From the NCBI RefSeq assembly GCF_000143415.4, contig NW_003314276.1, positions 2,231,072-2,295,071 of the forward strand: a stretch of 64,000 nt of DNA, given 5' to 3'. Within the stretch, counting starts at the first letter, position 1. Every line of letters begins with the position of its first letter. The notes under the pieces are model-generated. The model searched no databases. It was not told the origin of the DNA and saw only the letters and a program-made list of their open reading frames with translations. This document shows, piece by piece, positions 43,287-58,696 of the stretch. Position numbers and translations under genes: made by a program. This DNA comes from Selaginella moellendorffii (lineage: Eukaryota > Streptophyta > Lycopodiopsida > Selaginellales > Selaginellaceae).

Positions 43287-45052
43287 TTACTCTCTTTGAT
43301 CGTGATCGATTATGGCTTTTCCAACATATCTGTGTGGTTGATACTCTGTCAAAAATCTCGGTGGAGGGAAGTGAAAAAATGATAGCATACCTTCCAAGCA
43401 TCATCAAGGTGGCTTGTGGATTGGTTCCAGGCGAGACATGGAAAACGCTACCATCAAGAACGCGTAAGTTTCGTATGCCAATTACCTTGAAGCTGGAATC
43501 CACCACCTTGTTTACCAGGCAGCCACCATGGAAGTGATACAAAGTCACGACCTTTCTCTTACAATAATCCGCAAGAGTGTTGTTGATAGCCAACGCGCTT
43601 GAATTCCTCCTGCTGGGAAAACTCACCGTTCCTCCGGATGGGAGTGACTGATTGTCATATCGGAAAGGTTTGTAAGCGTTTGAGAGCAATGCTTTCTCGA
43701 TTGCGTCCACTCCTCCGATGCAAACTTGCAAATCCCTTGGCTCTCGGAAATAGTTGAAACTTACAACCGGATCATCATCCACATTCGTTGTGGCCAAGTA
43801 GAGTTCTCCCGTGGAAGCTGGGCCATTGACCTTCTCAGAAACGAAGGTATCATTTGGCCCTCGCACTCCGCCGCTGCCAGCTTCGATATAGCTTCCAAAG
43901 GACGTGATCCCGACGCTTAAGCTCGTGGAGACCTCGACGTAAGATGGCGATGGCACGACCAGGGAAATGGCTGGATTGTCTGCCATATGTTTTCCAACCT
44001 CTGGAAAATCCTTGATCACCTTGATGCCTTTGGATCGAAGATGGTTTCCAGGCCCGATTCCACTTAGCATTAGAAGCTGCGGACTTGCGATCGCACCAGC
44101 ACAAAGAATGACTTCGCTGGATTCTTTTCCAGGATGAGAAAGGAAAGCCTTCCGGATCCGGCCAAGCTCGTCTTTAAACTCGACCCCATACGTTCTTGGC
44201 GACAAACCTGATCGTGCTCAAGGTTCTTGTCAACTATATAAGTGGAACTTGATCACAAACCTTGAGAGAAGAGAACTCGTAGTACTGTTGCATGAAGGAG
44301 GACCTTGATATTGCTTGGATTTGCATAGACAAAGAGGTTTGAAGCTGGCTTTCGGGAGCCGGATTGATCAAAAATACTTCCAAAAGTCTTAGTTCCAACC
44401 AAGTGATCATACGTTGCATTGTTGTCCGGTGTGATCCCAGCTTGGAGCAGCGATGCCCGGAACGCTCTCTGGTAAGGCCCGAGTTGATTTGGAATGGAAG
44501 CCACAACACTCTCGACCCAGCGATAGGACTGGTTCACCAGGCAAGGATTCAAACCCAGAGCGGAGATGAAAGATTGCTCGGCGTGAGAATAGATCCCGGC
44601 ATTTACGCTAGATCCTCCTCCAAGAACTCGAGCTCTCCTGTTTCTTACCCCTTCGCTGGAGAAGAAGACTTGGAGTGGCGATTGGGGCCCAACGTCGGCG
44701 AGAATCGCTCCAAAGTTCTCGATCCTAGTGATGTTTGGATTGCCGTATGGTGATGCTCCTCGCTCGAGCACGAGAACTTTGTATTTAGTTGAGAGCGTTG
44801 CCGCGAGGGGCGAGCCAGTGGTTCCGCCGCCCACGATTATGTAGTCATAGCCAAGCAAACCGGAGCTCGAGACAGTGGTGGCTTCTTGTATGAAACTAAA
44901 AGGGGGATTGGAAGCTGCTGTTGCATATGGAAACGAAAGATTTTTAAGAAACGCTGTACTAAAACGATTTCTGGAATACCTGATGATGAAGAGCTCCAAA
45001 AGAGAAGCGCCACAAAGAAAAGAACGATGATCATCTTCTGTTCAGAGCTCAA
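43287..45052 (-). CDS. GMC oxidoreductase, HOTHEAD/mandelonitrile-lyase-like, 529 aa
   Basis: Four exons: 44980-45052, 44261-44917, 43391-44207, 43287-43329. They total 1590 nt with an unbroken frame; introns are 53-62 nt. Signal peptide MIIVLFFVALLFW near residue 7. FAD-binding Rossmann motif GGGTTGSP starts at 54, followed by VLVLERG. The GMC signature RARVLGGGSSVNAG follows, then GAIASPQLLMLSGIGP. Near the C-terminus are the catalytic pair His468 (YHFHGGC) and Asn506 (SPGTNPQAT). The last exon supplies only 14 residues and restores the expected GRY-(V/M)-G ending. HOTHEAD relatives act in cutin or fatty-acid omega-oxidation, others in hydroxynitrile chemistry; which applies here cannot be told. 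It is somewhat shorter than HOTHEAD (about 590 aa). Confidence 0.9.
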
Positions 45053-45099
45053 AAGTCAGAAAATTTCTAGAACAGTGAGGTGAATGAATTGGAGAATCC

Positions 45100-46800
45100 A
45101 ATCTCTTTCTGATCATATTCCTACGCTGGTCGAACATATTAATTTTTTTCTTTGACATCCTCGTTTTCTTTGAAAACTTAGGATCATGAGCATAACTATG
45201 CATGACCACCTCACATTTTACACGTTCCCTTTAAATTAATAGGCTATTTGAATGTTATTGAATTGATAAATCAGAATGATATTGCTATCTATTTAAAATT
45301 ATTTATTGTAATATATTTTGTATAGTATATATTTTATCCATTATTATCTGAAATTTTATATTTATTTTGGACATAACCAGAAACAATAAAGATAAGATTT
45401 AAGTTTTACAAAATAAGTTTTCAGAAATAAGTTTGAAAGAAAATCAAGTATAAATATTCAATAATTAGTGCTTAATTATAAATAAAGAACATTTGCTTAC
45501 TACCCATTGTTTATAAATCCATATATTAAATCAATTTAAAGTTTTTAGTAGTTTGTTTTACAAATAAAATAAAGACTTGATTCTGCTTTTTTTGGTAGTT
45601 TGAAATTAAAACAATCCTCTTCTATCCTTGGAAGTGATTTGATCAAGATACATAATTAAGGTTAATATTAGAAATAGAACTTATTTATTTATTTATTATT
45701 TTCAAAGTATATATAGAATTATTTATTTAAAAATAATGTTTCTTAGGGATTACTTATTTTGTTTATATTATTTTGAACATGTTACTATAGTAATTACTAA
45801 GAACTATTTATTTTGGAAACAATTTGTTACTATAGCTAAAATAAAATAGTTTAGCTGGTTATAGCATATGACTATGAATTTGAAAGTTTAAGATTAAACT
45901 CTTTTTTAATGATTATTTGTTTTATTTATGTTATTTTTTATAAAGTTGAAAGTTTAAACTCTTTTCTATGAATTATATATCTTTTTTATGTTAATTTTTA
46001 TATGTCACTAAAGTAATTACTAAACTCTATTTATCTATTTTGGCGTTTGTGTAAAGTGCATGGACCAAAAGCAAATCATATATGCCTAGTGGATATAATT
46101 GCTAGAGACATAAATCTCTTCGTGTAAAATAACTTTGAGAATTTATTTTATCACTAATTATCTAATTCAAGTAAATGACTATTAATCATAAAGTCAAATG
46201 TTTAAACCCTTCCCACCTTTTGAACTTGACCATAATAATTCATGACATAATATAGATTTTTCTTTGTTTTGTTAATTATTTGTTTTCTTAAACAAACTCG
46301 TAGAGGGTGGTAATAGATATTAACATAAAATGTATTTGGATATCTAAGGATATTTTACCATCTAACAGTTGTTATTCATTTAGATTAATTTTGTAAACAT
46401 ATTTATAATTAATAAACTTTCCTAAACACTTACTATAAAACAAACCAAGCATTGCTGCATTATTTTGAAATTGTCACTATTAAAAACTATAGCAAGTAAT
46501 TATGGTTTTTTGTTTCTACTAATTATTTTAAATTATCACTTTTAAAATACTAAATTGTGGCTTTTATAATTATTTTGAAATTGTCACTATTAATTGCAAG
46601 TTATGTAATAAGCTCCATGGTTTAAATTCTTCTTATATGGTAATTTGTGATAGTTAAATACGTTCAACTATGTTATTTTTGTGGACATGATGGTGCTCCT
46701 GGAAAAGAAGTGTAATGCTACAAGAATGTCAGCAACGATCGAGTTCATGCCCCAAAATGGAAGAAGAAAAGGCTAGATACATCTTTTGTAATCGTTTATT
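45100..46800. other. AT-rich intergenic block
   Basis: About 1.7 kb, strongly AT-rich, with no frames above 60 codons and no recognisable repeat ends. It separates the GMC gene (-) from the PPR gene (+), so both promoters must lie at its edges. Confidence 0.6.
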
Positions 46801-46839
46801 GACTTCAAGAAGAAAATCTAGATTTTGACACCACGGCCA

Positions 46840-46849
46840 TTAGGGTTTA
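46840..46849 (+). promoter_or_regulatory. Telo-box overlapping the start codon
   Basis: TTAGGGTTTA ends on the A of the ATG at 46849. Its position in the leader makes it a possible transcriptional or translational element shared with neighbouring PPR genes. Confidence 0.45.
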
Positions 46850-49178
46850 TGGTTTGTGGCAAGAAGGCGTGCGCGATCCCAGGTAGGATTTCTCTTTCTC
46901 TCGCTCTCTGCGATCGATCGCATTGTGGTTGGATCTTTCTCTCAGGTGCGCTAGATTTTGATCAGGTTCTGCTGTCTTCTCGCGATACTTGCATTTCGGG
47001 TCCTCGATCGGCGCCAAGAGCTCGCTGCGCAAGATCACCGCTGCCGAGGAGGGGGCGCAGTACAATCTGGAATGGCTCAACAAGGTACTCGAGGGATTGG
47101 ACAGGAATGTGATTCGCGGGAGGGGCGAGAGGGATTACTTCCTCTACATTGTCCGCCTGTGTACCCGGCTCAAGGCGCTGGTGGCTGGGAGGAGAATCCA
47201 CGAGCAGCTCGTCCAGATGGGGATTGCCGAGCAGCTCCCGCTCGCCAAATTCATCGTCCAGATGTATCTCAGCTGTGGGAGCCTTGACGAGGCGCGCAAT
47301 CTCTTCGATTTGCTGCCTTCCAAGGATGTTGGTATGTGGACCGCGGTGATAGCGGCCTATGCCAAGTATGGGAGATGGCAGGAAGCGATCAAACTCTTCG
47401 AGACAATGGAAAGCAGGACGGGTCCGGCAAAGGCGACTTACTTCGCGGTGATGAAATCCTTCGCCAGTGCCGAGTCTCTGGCGGGTGCCAGGCTTGTTCA
47501 CAGCAGGATAGTCGAGCTCGGGGCTGAGAACGATGATCTTGTCCGTGCGGCGCTGATAGAAATGTATGGGAGGTGTGCCAGCTTGGAAGAGGCTTGGAGC
47601 ATCTTCAGTAGCAGTGTGGCTGGTGATGGAGGTCCTTACAGCGTTTTGGTGTGGAACGCTATCATCTCAGCTTCCTTCCAGAATGGTCAGCTCAAGGGGT
47701 CGCTGGAACTCTTTTGGAAGATGCGAAGGCAGGGAGTGAGGCCGGATAGCTTGACTTTGGCTACTGCTTTAGATACCTGTGCTGCGAGTGGGAATTTGCA
47801 CGAAGGCAGGATGGTGGCCGAGCTCGTCACCGTTTATGGCCTCCAGAGCAACGATCTCGTGAACTCTTCGCTGGTACATATGTATGGCAAGTGTGGAAGC
47901 TTGGATGATGCTCGGAGAGTGTTCGACGGGATGGCTCACAGGGGTCCGGTGGTTTGGAGCAAGATGATAGCAGCGTACAGCGAGCACGGCCATTGCAGCG
48001 AAGCCTTTGTCTTGCTGAAAGAGATGGAGTCCGCAAAGATGGTGGCTGATGCTAGTAGCTGCGTGGCATTTCTGCAAGCTTGCGGGAGTCTCCTGGCTCT
48101 GGAAGCGGGGCAAGAGGTTCATGGCTGGATAACAATGAAAGGCCTTGAGCAAGATGTTTTCGTGGGCAACGCACTCGTGGACATGTATGGAAAGTGTGGC
48201 AGTGTTGAGGAAGCCTGGGCGGTGTTTGACAATATGAAGGAGAAGAACTGGTTCTCGTGGAACTTTATGGTGGAAGCGTACTGCTCTTCAGGCTACAGCA
48301 CCGAGGCTATACAGGTGTTCTTACAGATGCTACAGGAAGGTGTGAAGCCAAACGCCAAGACATTTACGAGTGTCTTGGTTGCATGCGGGCATGCTGGTTT
48401 CATACGAGAAGGGATTCTCCATCTTGTCTACATGAGCAGTGACTACGACGTGGTTCCGATAGCCGAGCACTATGCCTGCGCAGTCGGCCTCCTGGGACGA
48501 TCTGGCTGGGTGAAAGAAGCCGAGGAGTATGTCAAGAAGCTGCCAGATGCCGAGGCTTCCGTCTGGGACGCTCTAGTTACGGCGTGCAGGATACACGGAG
48601 ATTTGGATCGAGGAAGATCTGCTGCTGAAAGCTTACTGGAGTGTAGTCCACACGCGGCTAGATCTTATGCTGTTGTCGCTGGCCTTTACGATGCTCTCGC
48701 AAGATCGGATGATGCTGCCAGAGTCCGAGAAACAATGACCAGCAAAGGCTTGACAGAAGAACGCGTGACAAGCTCAATTTTGGTCGGGAATACCACTTGT
48801 CACGAGTTCATCACTGCTGACACAAGACACAAGAGGATACAGGGGATACATGCCGAGCTAGAGGACCTGGGCCAGAGAATAGCAAAGGATGGCTATGCTC
48901 CCGATGCGAGCAAGCTGCTTATGCATGAGAGAGCTGAAGAACAGAGACAGGAATCGCTGTTTTATCATAGCGAGAGACTTGCTGTTGGCTTGGGAGCCAT
49001 CAAAATTCGGGGAGATTGTCCTCTCAGGATTATCAGGAACTTCAGGATGTGCGCTGACTGTCACACGGCCATCAAGTTTATGTCCAAGGCGATGGGCAGA
49101 ACAATCATCTTGAGAGATGGAAGCAGCCAGCTTCATCGTTTCGTGGATGGTCACTGTGCGTGCCGAGATTATTGGTGA
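46849..49178 (+). CDS. PPR-DYW protein, two exons, 748 aa
   Basis: Exon 1, 46849-46882, supplies only 11 codons and one base. Intron 46883-46965 (GT...ATCAG, 83 nt) is phase 1 and rejoins a Gly codon. Exon 2 is 46966-49178. The long open frame starting at TTG 46989 has no ATG until deep inside the PPR tract, which is the reason for adding exon 1; splicing gives a basic, Ser-rich leader (SAVFSRYLHFGSSIGAKSS) of organelle-targeting type. PLS repeats span about 65-520, E/E+ follows, and a full DYW domain ends in RDYW. The deaminase motifs are intact: HSE at 679-681 and CADCH at 707-711, with HCAC near the end. C-to-U editing of an organellar transcript is the expected role. Confidence 0.92.
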
Positions 49179-49339
49179 TTCTACTCAGGTATGGACTTTT
49201 ACTTCTAAGCTTTAGTCGGGCTGGACTGACTTTGCAGGTCCGTTTGAGATTTTCCTTTTGACAACTCGTGTCCATTTTTTTGAGGCAAGACGTTTTTGAT
49301 AAGTTCTGGTGACTTTGATGTGTTCGTGTTGTTCTTGGG

Positions 49340-49350
49340 TTTAGGGTTTA
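49340..49350 (+). promoter_or_regulatory. Telo-box
   Basis: TTTAGGGTTTA, 24 bp upstream of the PPR start at 49374. Confidence 0.45.
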
Positions 49351-49373
49351 AAGGAGCACACGCACAATGCGAG

Positions 49374-54294
<4,921 letters not shown>

Positions 54295-54514
54295 CGAGAG
54301 AGTATCATCCCTGTAAGATACTATGGTGAAAATGGTGTTGCGTGAAAAAAAGTCCGTACACATGGTACTCTACGATATTGGATATTCTCTATGTTAATTC
54401 CCAACATTTCTGTCTGAGATTTGGGATTTCTTGAAATTATATGACCAGCCTAGAATTTCTAAAATCCATTGACTTGCTTGCTAGGTTTCTATAATTAAGA
54501 GTGTTGAGTTTATA
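54295..54514. other. 3' flank of ProRS gene
   Basis: Short AT-rich interval up to the broken end of the family A 3' LTR. No feature was recognised. Confidence 0.5.
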
Positions 54515-54830
54515 GTACAAGATAAAATAAAAAAGAACTAATAAGCTATGCCAAATATGTTTAGCTAAATAGACACTTAGCTAAACATATTTGGCATAAC
54601 TTAATAAAAGAGAACTAATAAACTATGCCATGTATGTTTAGCTAAATAAACACTTAAGAATTTCTTCTCTATATTTATCTAGTCAAGTACAAATCTAAAT
54701 CCAATTTACTAACACTTACACAGAAGGGGCTGATAAAGAGAATTAATATGCCATTATAGCAGTAAAGAGGGAGTGTTCATAAATATTGATTAATAAATAT
54801 TTTTTGATACCCAAAGTCACATTTATGATA
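54515..54830 (-). repeat. Family A 3' LTR, truncated, with internal inverted duplication
   Basis: On the minus strand it starts TATCATAAATGTGACTTTGG at 54830. A polypurine tract (minus strand TAAGGGGGGTAAAG) adjoins at 54831-54844. Homology runs to about 54515 and then stops, so most of the LTR 3' half is lost. A segment near 54547-54598 has been copied in inverted form. Confidence 0.7.
54547..54598. repeat. Perfect 22-bp inverted repeat
   Basis: Arms starting TATGCCAAATATGTTTAGCT (54547-54568) and ending AGCTAAACATATTTGGCATA (54577-54598) pair without mismatch around an 8-nt spacer. Other family A LTRs have only one arm, so this is a local inverted duplication. Confidence 0.9.
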
Positions 54831-56775
54831 CTTTACCCCCCTTATAAAAAATCAACGTCCTCATCAATGCATACCCAAGCCTAACTAATTGCTAAGAAAA
54901 CAACTCCAAAAGTTAATAGAAAGCACAATTATAAGAAATATACCAACTTAAATGAGTTGGAAACTATGTCTACTCTATGTCCAAAGATGCTAAGACCTAA
55001 ACACTCTATTACTACATTAGAAATTGTTATTAACTAAAGTTTGTATATATCTACTTCACCAATAAGAAAAAGATTAACAAAGTTAACCACCCTTGCTACT
55101 CTAAGAACCACTCAATTTATAAAAGAATGATACACCCTTGTCTACAGGGATATAGAGAGAGAGCCAAAGGCACAACTCCCTTGAGAAAAATTTAACCCCA
55201 TTAAAAAGGTTTAAACAACTATTATAAATTAGTAGAATAAATTGTTTATATGACCACGCCCCTTTTTAAAAATGGGTCAACAAAAGAAAGGTAAGAACTT
55301 GTGATCAGTTTATAATAGTTATCCTCATGGTTATGGATTGAATTCATGCACCAAGATGCCGAAGTTAGCCTACCAAAATTGACTAATATAAATGAAAGAA
55401 ATTTTAGATGGTGAAAAACATATTACTTTATTAATGTGCAAGATTTATTATAAAGGATTATAAAAGCTACTTTTTATTATGATTATCATACTCTATGATA
55501 AGCTCATGGGTATGGGTAAGATTACTAAGAGGCTCCTAAATTGATTCTCAAGTTGGATAACTTTTCCATTTAAATTAGATATTCCTTAGAACAACATTAC
55601 AGGCCTTGTAGGACAAAAAATTGCCTCAACCTCATACTTAGAGGCACCATTTACAACCTCCAGAAGGCGAGAATAATCCATAGAATAGTCTACAAAAGCA
55701 TGATATAATGCTAACAAACTGACACAAAATATATCATACATATAGGATAAATGCATCTAAAAGATCCAACTTATAAGATATATCACCAACCCACTTTAAC
55801 ACTTGATAAGCCCAACATATCTCAGCAATAACTTCCAAGATAAAGACCCCTTAACATTCAAGTTTTGTGAGGATAACAAAACTTAGTTTCCCACTTGATA
55901 GGTTATATCTTGATGATGGTGATCCTTATCACGTCAATAGCTATCCCAAGCTTTGTCCATCGCCTCAGTTACCCTAGACCAACTTTAGTGTAGCTACTCA
56001 TATAAATCTCAATGGCTGAGACCAACACTTTAGATATTTGTTTTGGTACAACAATTTACTAAGGACCTCACAAGCATTCCCTTGCAATATCTCGCATGAA
56101 GAACAACTAATAGTGCTTTGAAATATGTTGTTATAATAGATTTTTATTGTGTCCAAATGCTCAACCCAGTCATGCTTGTCCTTTGTGAAATAGTACCATA
56201 GATAATCCTCAACTTGAGCATTCATATGTTTATCAATTTAAGGATGACAAGTTGTACTAAACTTTAACTTGGTACCAAATAATTGAAACAATATACCCTA
56301 AAACTTCCTTGTAAATCTCAAATCTTTATTCAAGATCATCTCTTCAAAAAGTTCATAAACCTGTCCTACTCTATAGAAAAAAAGTTTTGTCACTTGCTTT
56401 GCATTCATTATTTCTATAGTTGGAATGAAGTGTGCAATATTTAACAATAAATCCACAACCACCATCAAAGTGTCATAATTTAGACTTTGGCAAATAAATA
56501 ATAAAGGTAAATGTCATACTCTAAAATGGCTATGCTAGTGCTAGAATGCATTACAACTTCCTAGTTTGCTTCTCAGTTGGTAAAGCAAGAATGGATATAA
56601 TTTGCTACATCACCTTCCATACTAGATTAGAAAAATCCCTTTTTCAATGATGCAAGAGCATTTCATTTACCACCATGTCCTATTGCCAAAACATCATGAT
56701 GTTTCCATAGAAACACCTATTGTAGATCCTTGGGTGGAAGATACAATTTTTTTTTCTTATAATAAATAAACTCAT

Positions 56776-57173
56776 TAAAGAGGTACATTTTGCATCCTGA
56801 TTTTCGCACAAAGGCATTTCCTGAGTCAGAAATTGAGATCAGGATTTCTCCCGGTCTAAATTCTTGACTTGGATGACTAGGCATATAGTGGTTATATAGG
56901 CTGGTGATAGCATGCCAAACCTATCCCCTTTTTGTCTTTTATATCCTTGGCCATAATAACAGACACTCCACTTGCTCAACATCTACTCTTCTCTTCCATG
57001 CCTATCTTACTCATTGCCTTCTGGGGATCAAGGTTGTGAGATGTGCATCAATTTCAGCATCAACATCTTTGCAATAGCACATGGCTAAGTATTTCTTTCC
57101 TTTTTATGTTTGGATCTAGTTTAGATTAGAGAGGATTCACAAGATCAATGTAAAGGTGATTTTGTAGTTCTCC
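56776..57173. mobile_element. Unidentified 398-bp insertion in integrase
   Basis: Alignment by eye to the copies at 3780-3830 and 22750-22830 shows 398 bp of extra sequence flanked by the direct repeat ACTCAT (56770-56775 and 57174-57179). The insert has no TG/CA ends, clear inverted termini or poly-A, and no coding frame. It could be an eroded SINE, a MITE or a solo LTR. Confidence 0.6.
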
Positions 57174-57910
57174 ACTCATCCTAACTGAGAAATGAAGCTT
57201 CACATTGGCATGACTAGCAACTTTCGCCACTTCGTTATCAAGATTTTACTTCAACAATTCCATATGATACAAGATCACCTTTGCTAATAAATCACTTCTA
57301 TATGAAGTTTAAACACCCTCTAACTAGTCTAAACTAATTGCTGATATTACCCAGAATTGATTTTGACAACTCAATAGATCTGGAGCAATATTGTCTTTAC
57401 CAGATTTATAAATTATTTCAATATCAAATCTAACAAGCTTGTCTTACCAACGAGCTTGCGTTGGTGTAAGATTTAGTTACAGTGCAAAGTAACTCAGTGT
57501 GTTATTATCCATATAAGACTTGGTATGACCACCTAAATAATATCTCCAATGTTCCAATGCTAACACTATAGTAAACATTGCATAAACTATTTTCGTTGGG
57601 TTTCATCCAATTTTTTGGAGTAAAATAGAACGGGATAACTATGTTGCTTTAACCACACTATCAAAATCTTGCTACAACACGGCATCAATAGCATAGTTAA
57701 ATGCATCATAATTCACTTCGAAGGGTTTATGAAGATCTGGAATCCTCAATTCTAAAAAAGCACATTGAAAAGTTGGTATCCAATAAAATAGTATATTACT
57801 CTTTGTTAACTCAGTCAATAGAAGAGCAATATTTGCAAAATTGTGAACAAACTTGCAATAGTATCCTGCCAAACTGAGAAGGAATAAATATCTTATATAT
57901 TAGTTGGAAC

Positions 57911-58696
57911 TGTAAGCTTCTGAATTTAGATTTCTTGGGAGGTCATCCAACTTAGTATTATTCAAACCCAAGGACACTGTAAGCAACCAAAGAAAACAAC
58001 TTGAGAGACAATCCATGGGGTTTAAATATAAAAGAAAAGGGCCCATGAATAAGAATGCACCCCCTTTTCCAATCAGTTAAAGGTTTTAGGATATTTGGGG
58101 TTAAGCATCTTTAGTTTGAATAGTATCAAGTTGGGTGACCTCTTAGGAAGTCTAAATTTAAGAGCTTACATTTGGTATCAGAGGGGTCTCAGGTCCAACT
58201 CTATTGGTTAGCTTAGGGGAATCACACCACATATTAAGATTGACATTTAGCAAATCCAATTTACTCTCGGCTGGGTTTGACTCGAGAGGTAGGGTGTCAA
58301 GAGAATAAGGCTCTTGGGGGAGCTATGGTTCTTAATTTCCATTCACGAGGGCGTAACCTTGTAGAGAAGCATGGTGAATTGTAAGCAACCAAAAAGAATG
58401 ACTTAAAAGACAGTCCATGACGTTCAAATATAAAAAGAAAAGGGTTTATGAATAAAAGTGCACCCCCTTTTCTAATTAGTTAAGAGTCTTGAGATATTTA
58501 AGGTTAAGTGTCCTTGGGTTTGAATAGTACTAAGTTGGGTGACTTCCTTGGAAGTCCAAATTTAAGATCTTACAACACTTAACCCCATGTATCCTAAGAC
58601 CCTTAACAAAAAATGCACTCTTGCTCATGGGCTCTTTCCCTTTATATTTGAATCCTAATGGATCATTTCTTGAGTCATTCCCTTTGGTTGCTTATA
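57911..58696 (-). mobile_element. Solo LTR of first TRIM family, split by a complete TRIM
   Basis: The outer LTR is in two parts, 57911-57977 and 58580-58696. Read on the minus strand it corresponds to the 194-bp LTR at 27900-28093. Host duplications are GGAAC (57906-57910) and GGGAC (58697-58701); the uninterrupted host at about 4600 reads GGGAC. A full TRIM of the same family in the opposite orientation sits inside it. Confidence 0.85.
57978..58574 (+). mobile_element. Complete TRIM (first family), 597 bp, nested
   Basis: LTRs 57978-58170 and 58380-58574, TGTAAGCAACC to CTTACA. Primer binding site TGGTATCAGAGG begins at 58173. A purine-rich AGAGAAGCATGGTGA precedes the 3' LTR. The target duplication is GACAC (57973-57977) versus AACAC (58575-58579); the matching site in the intact LTR at 27.96 kb reads GGACACTTAACC. 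The internal part is 209 bp and non-coding. Confidence 0.9.
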
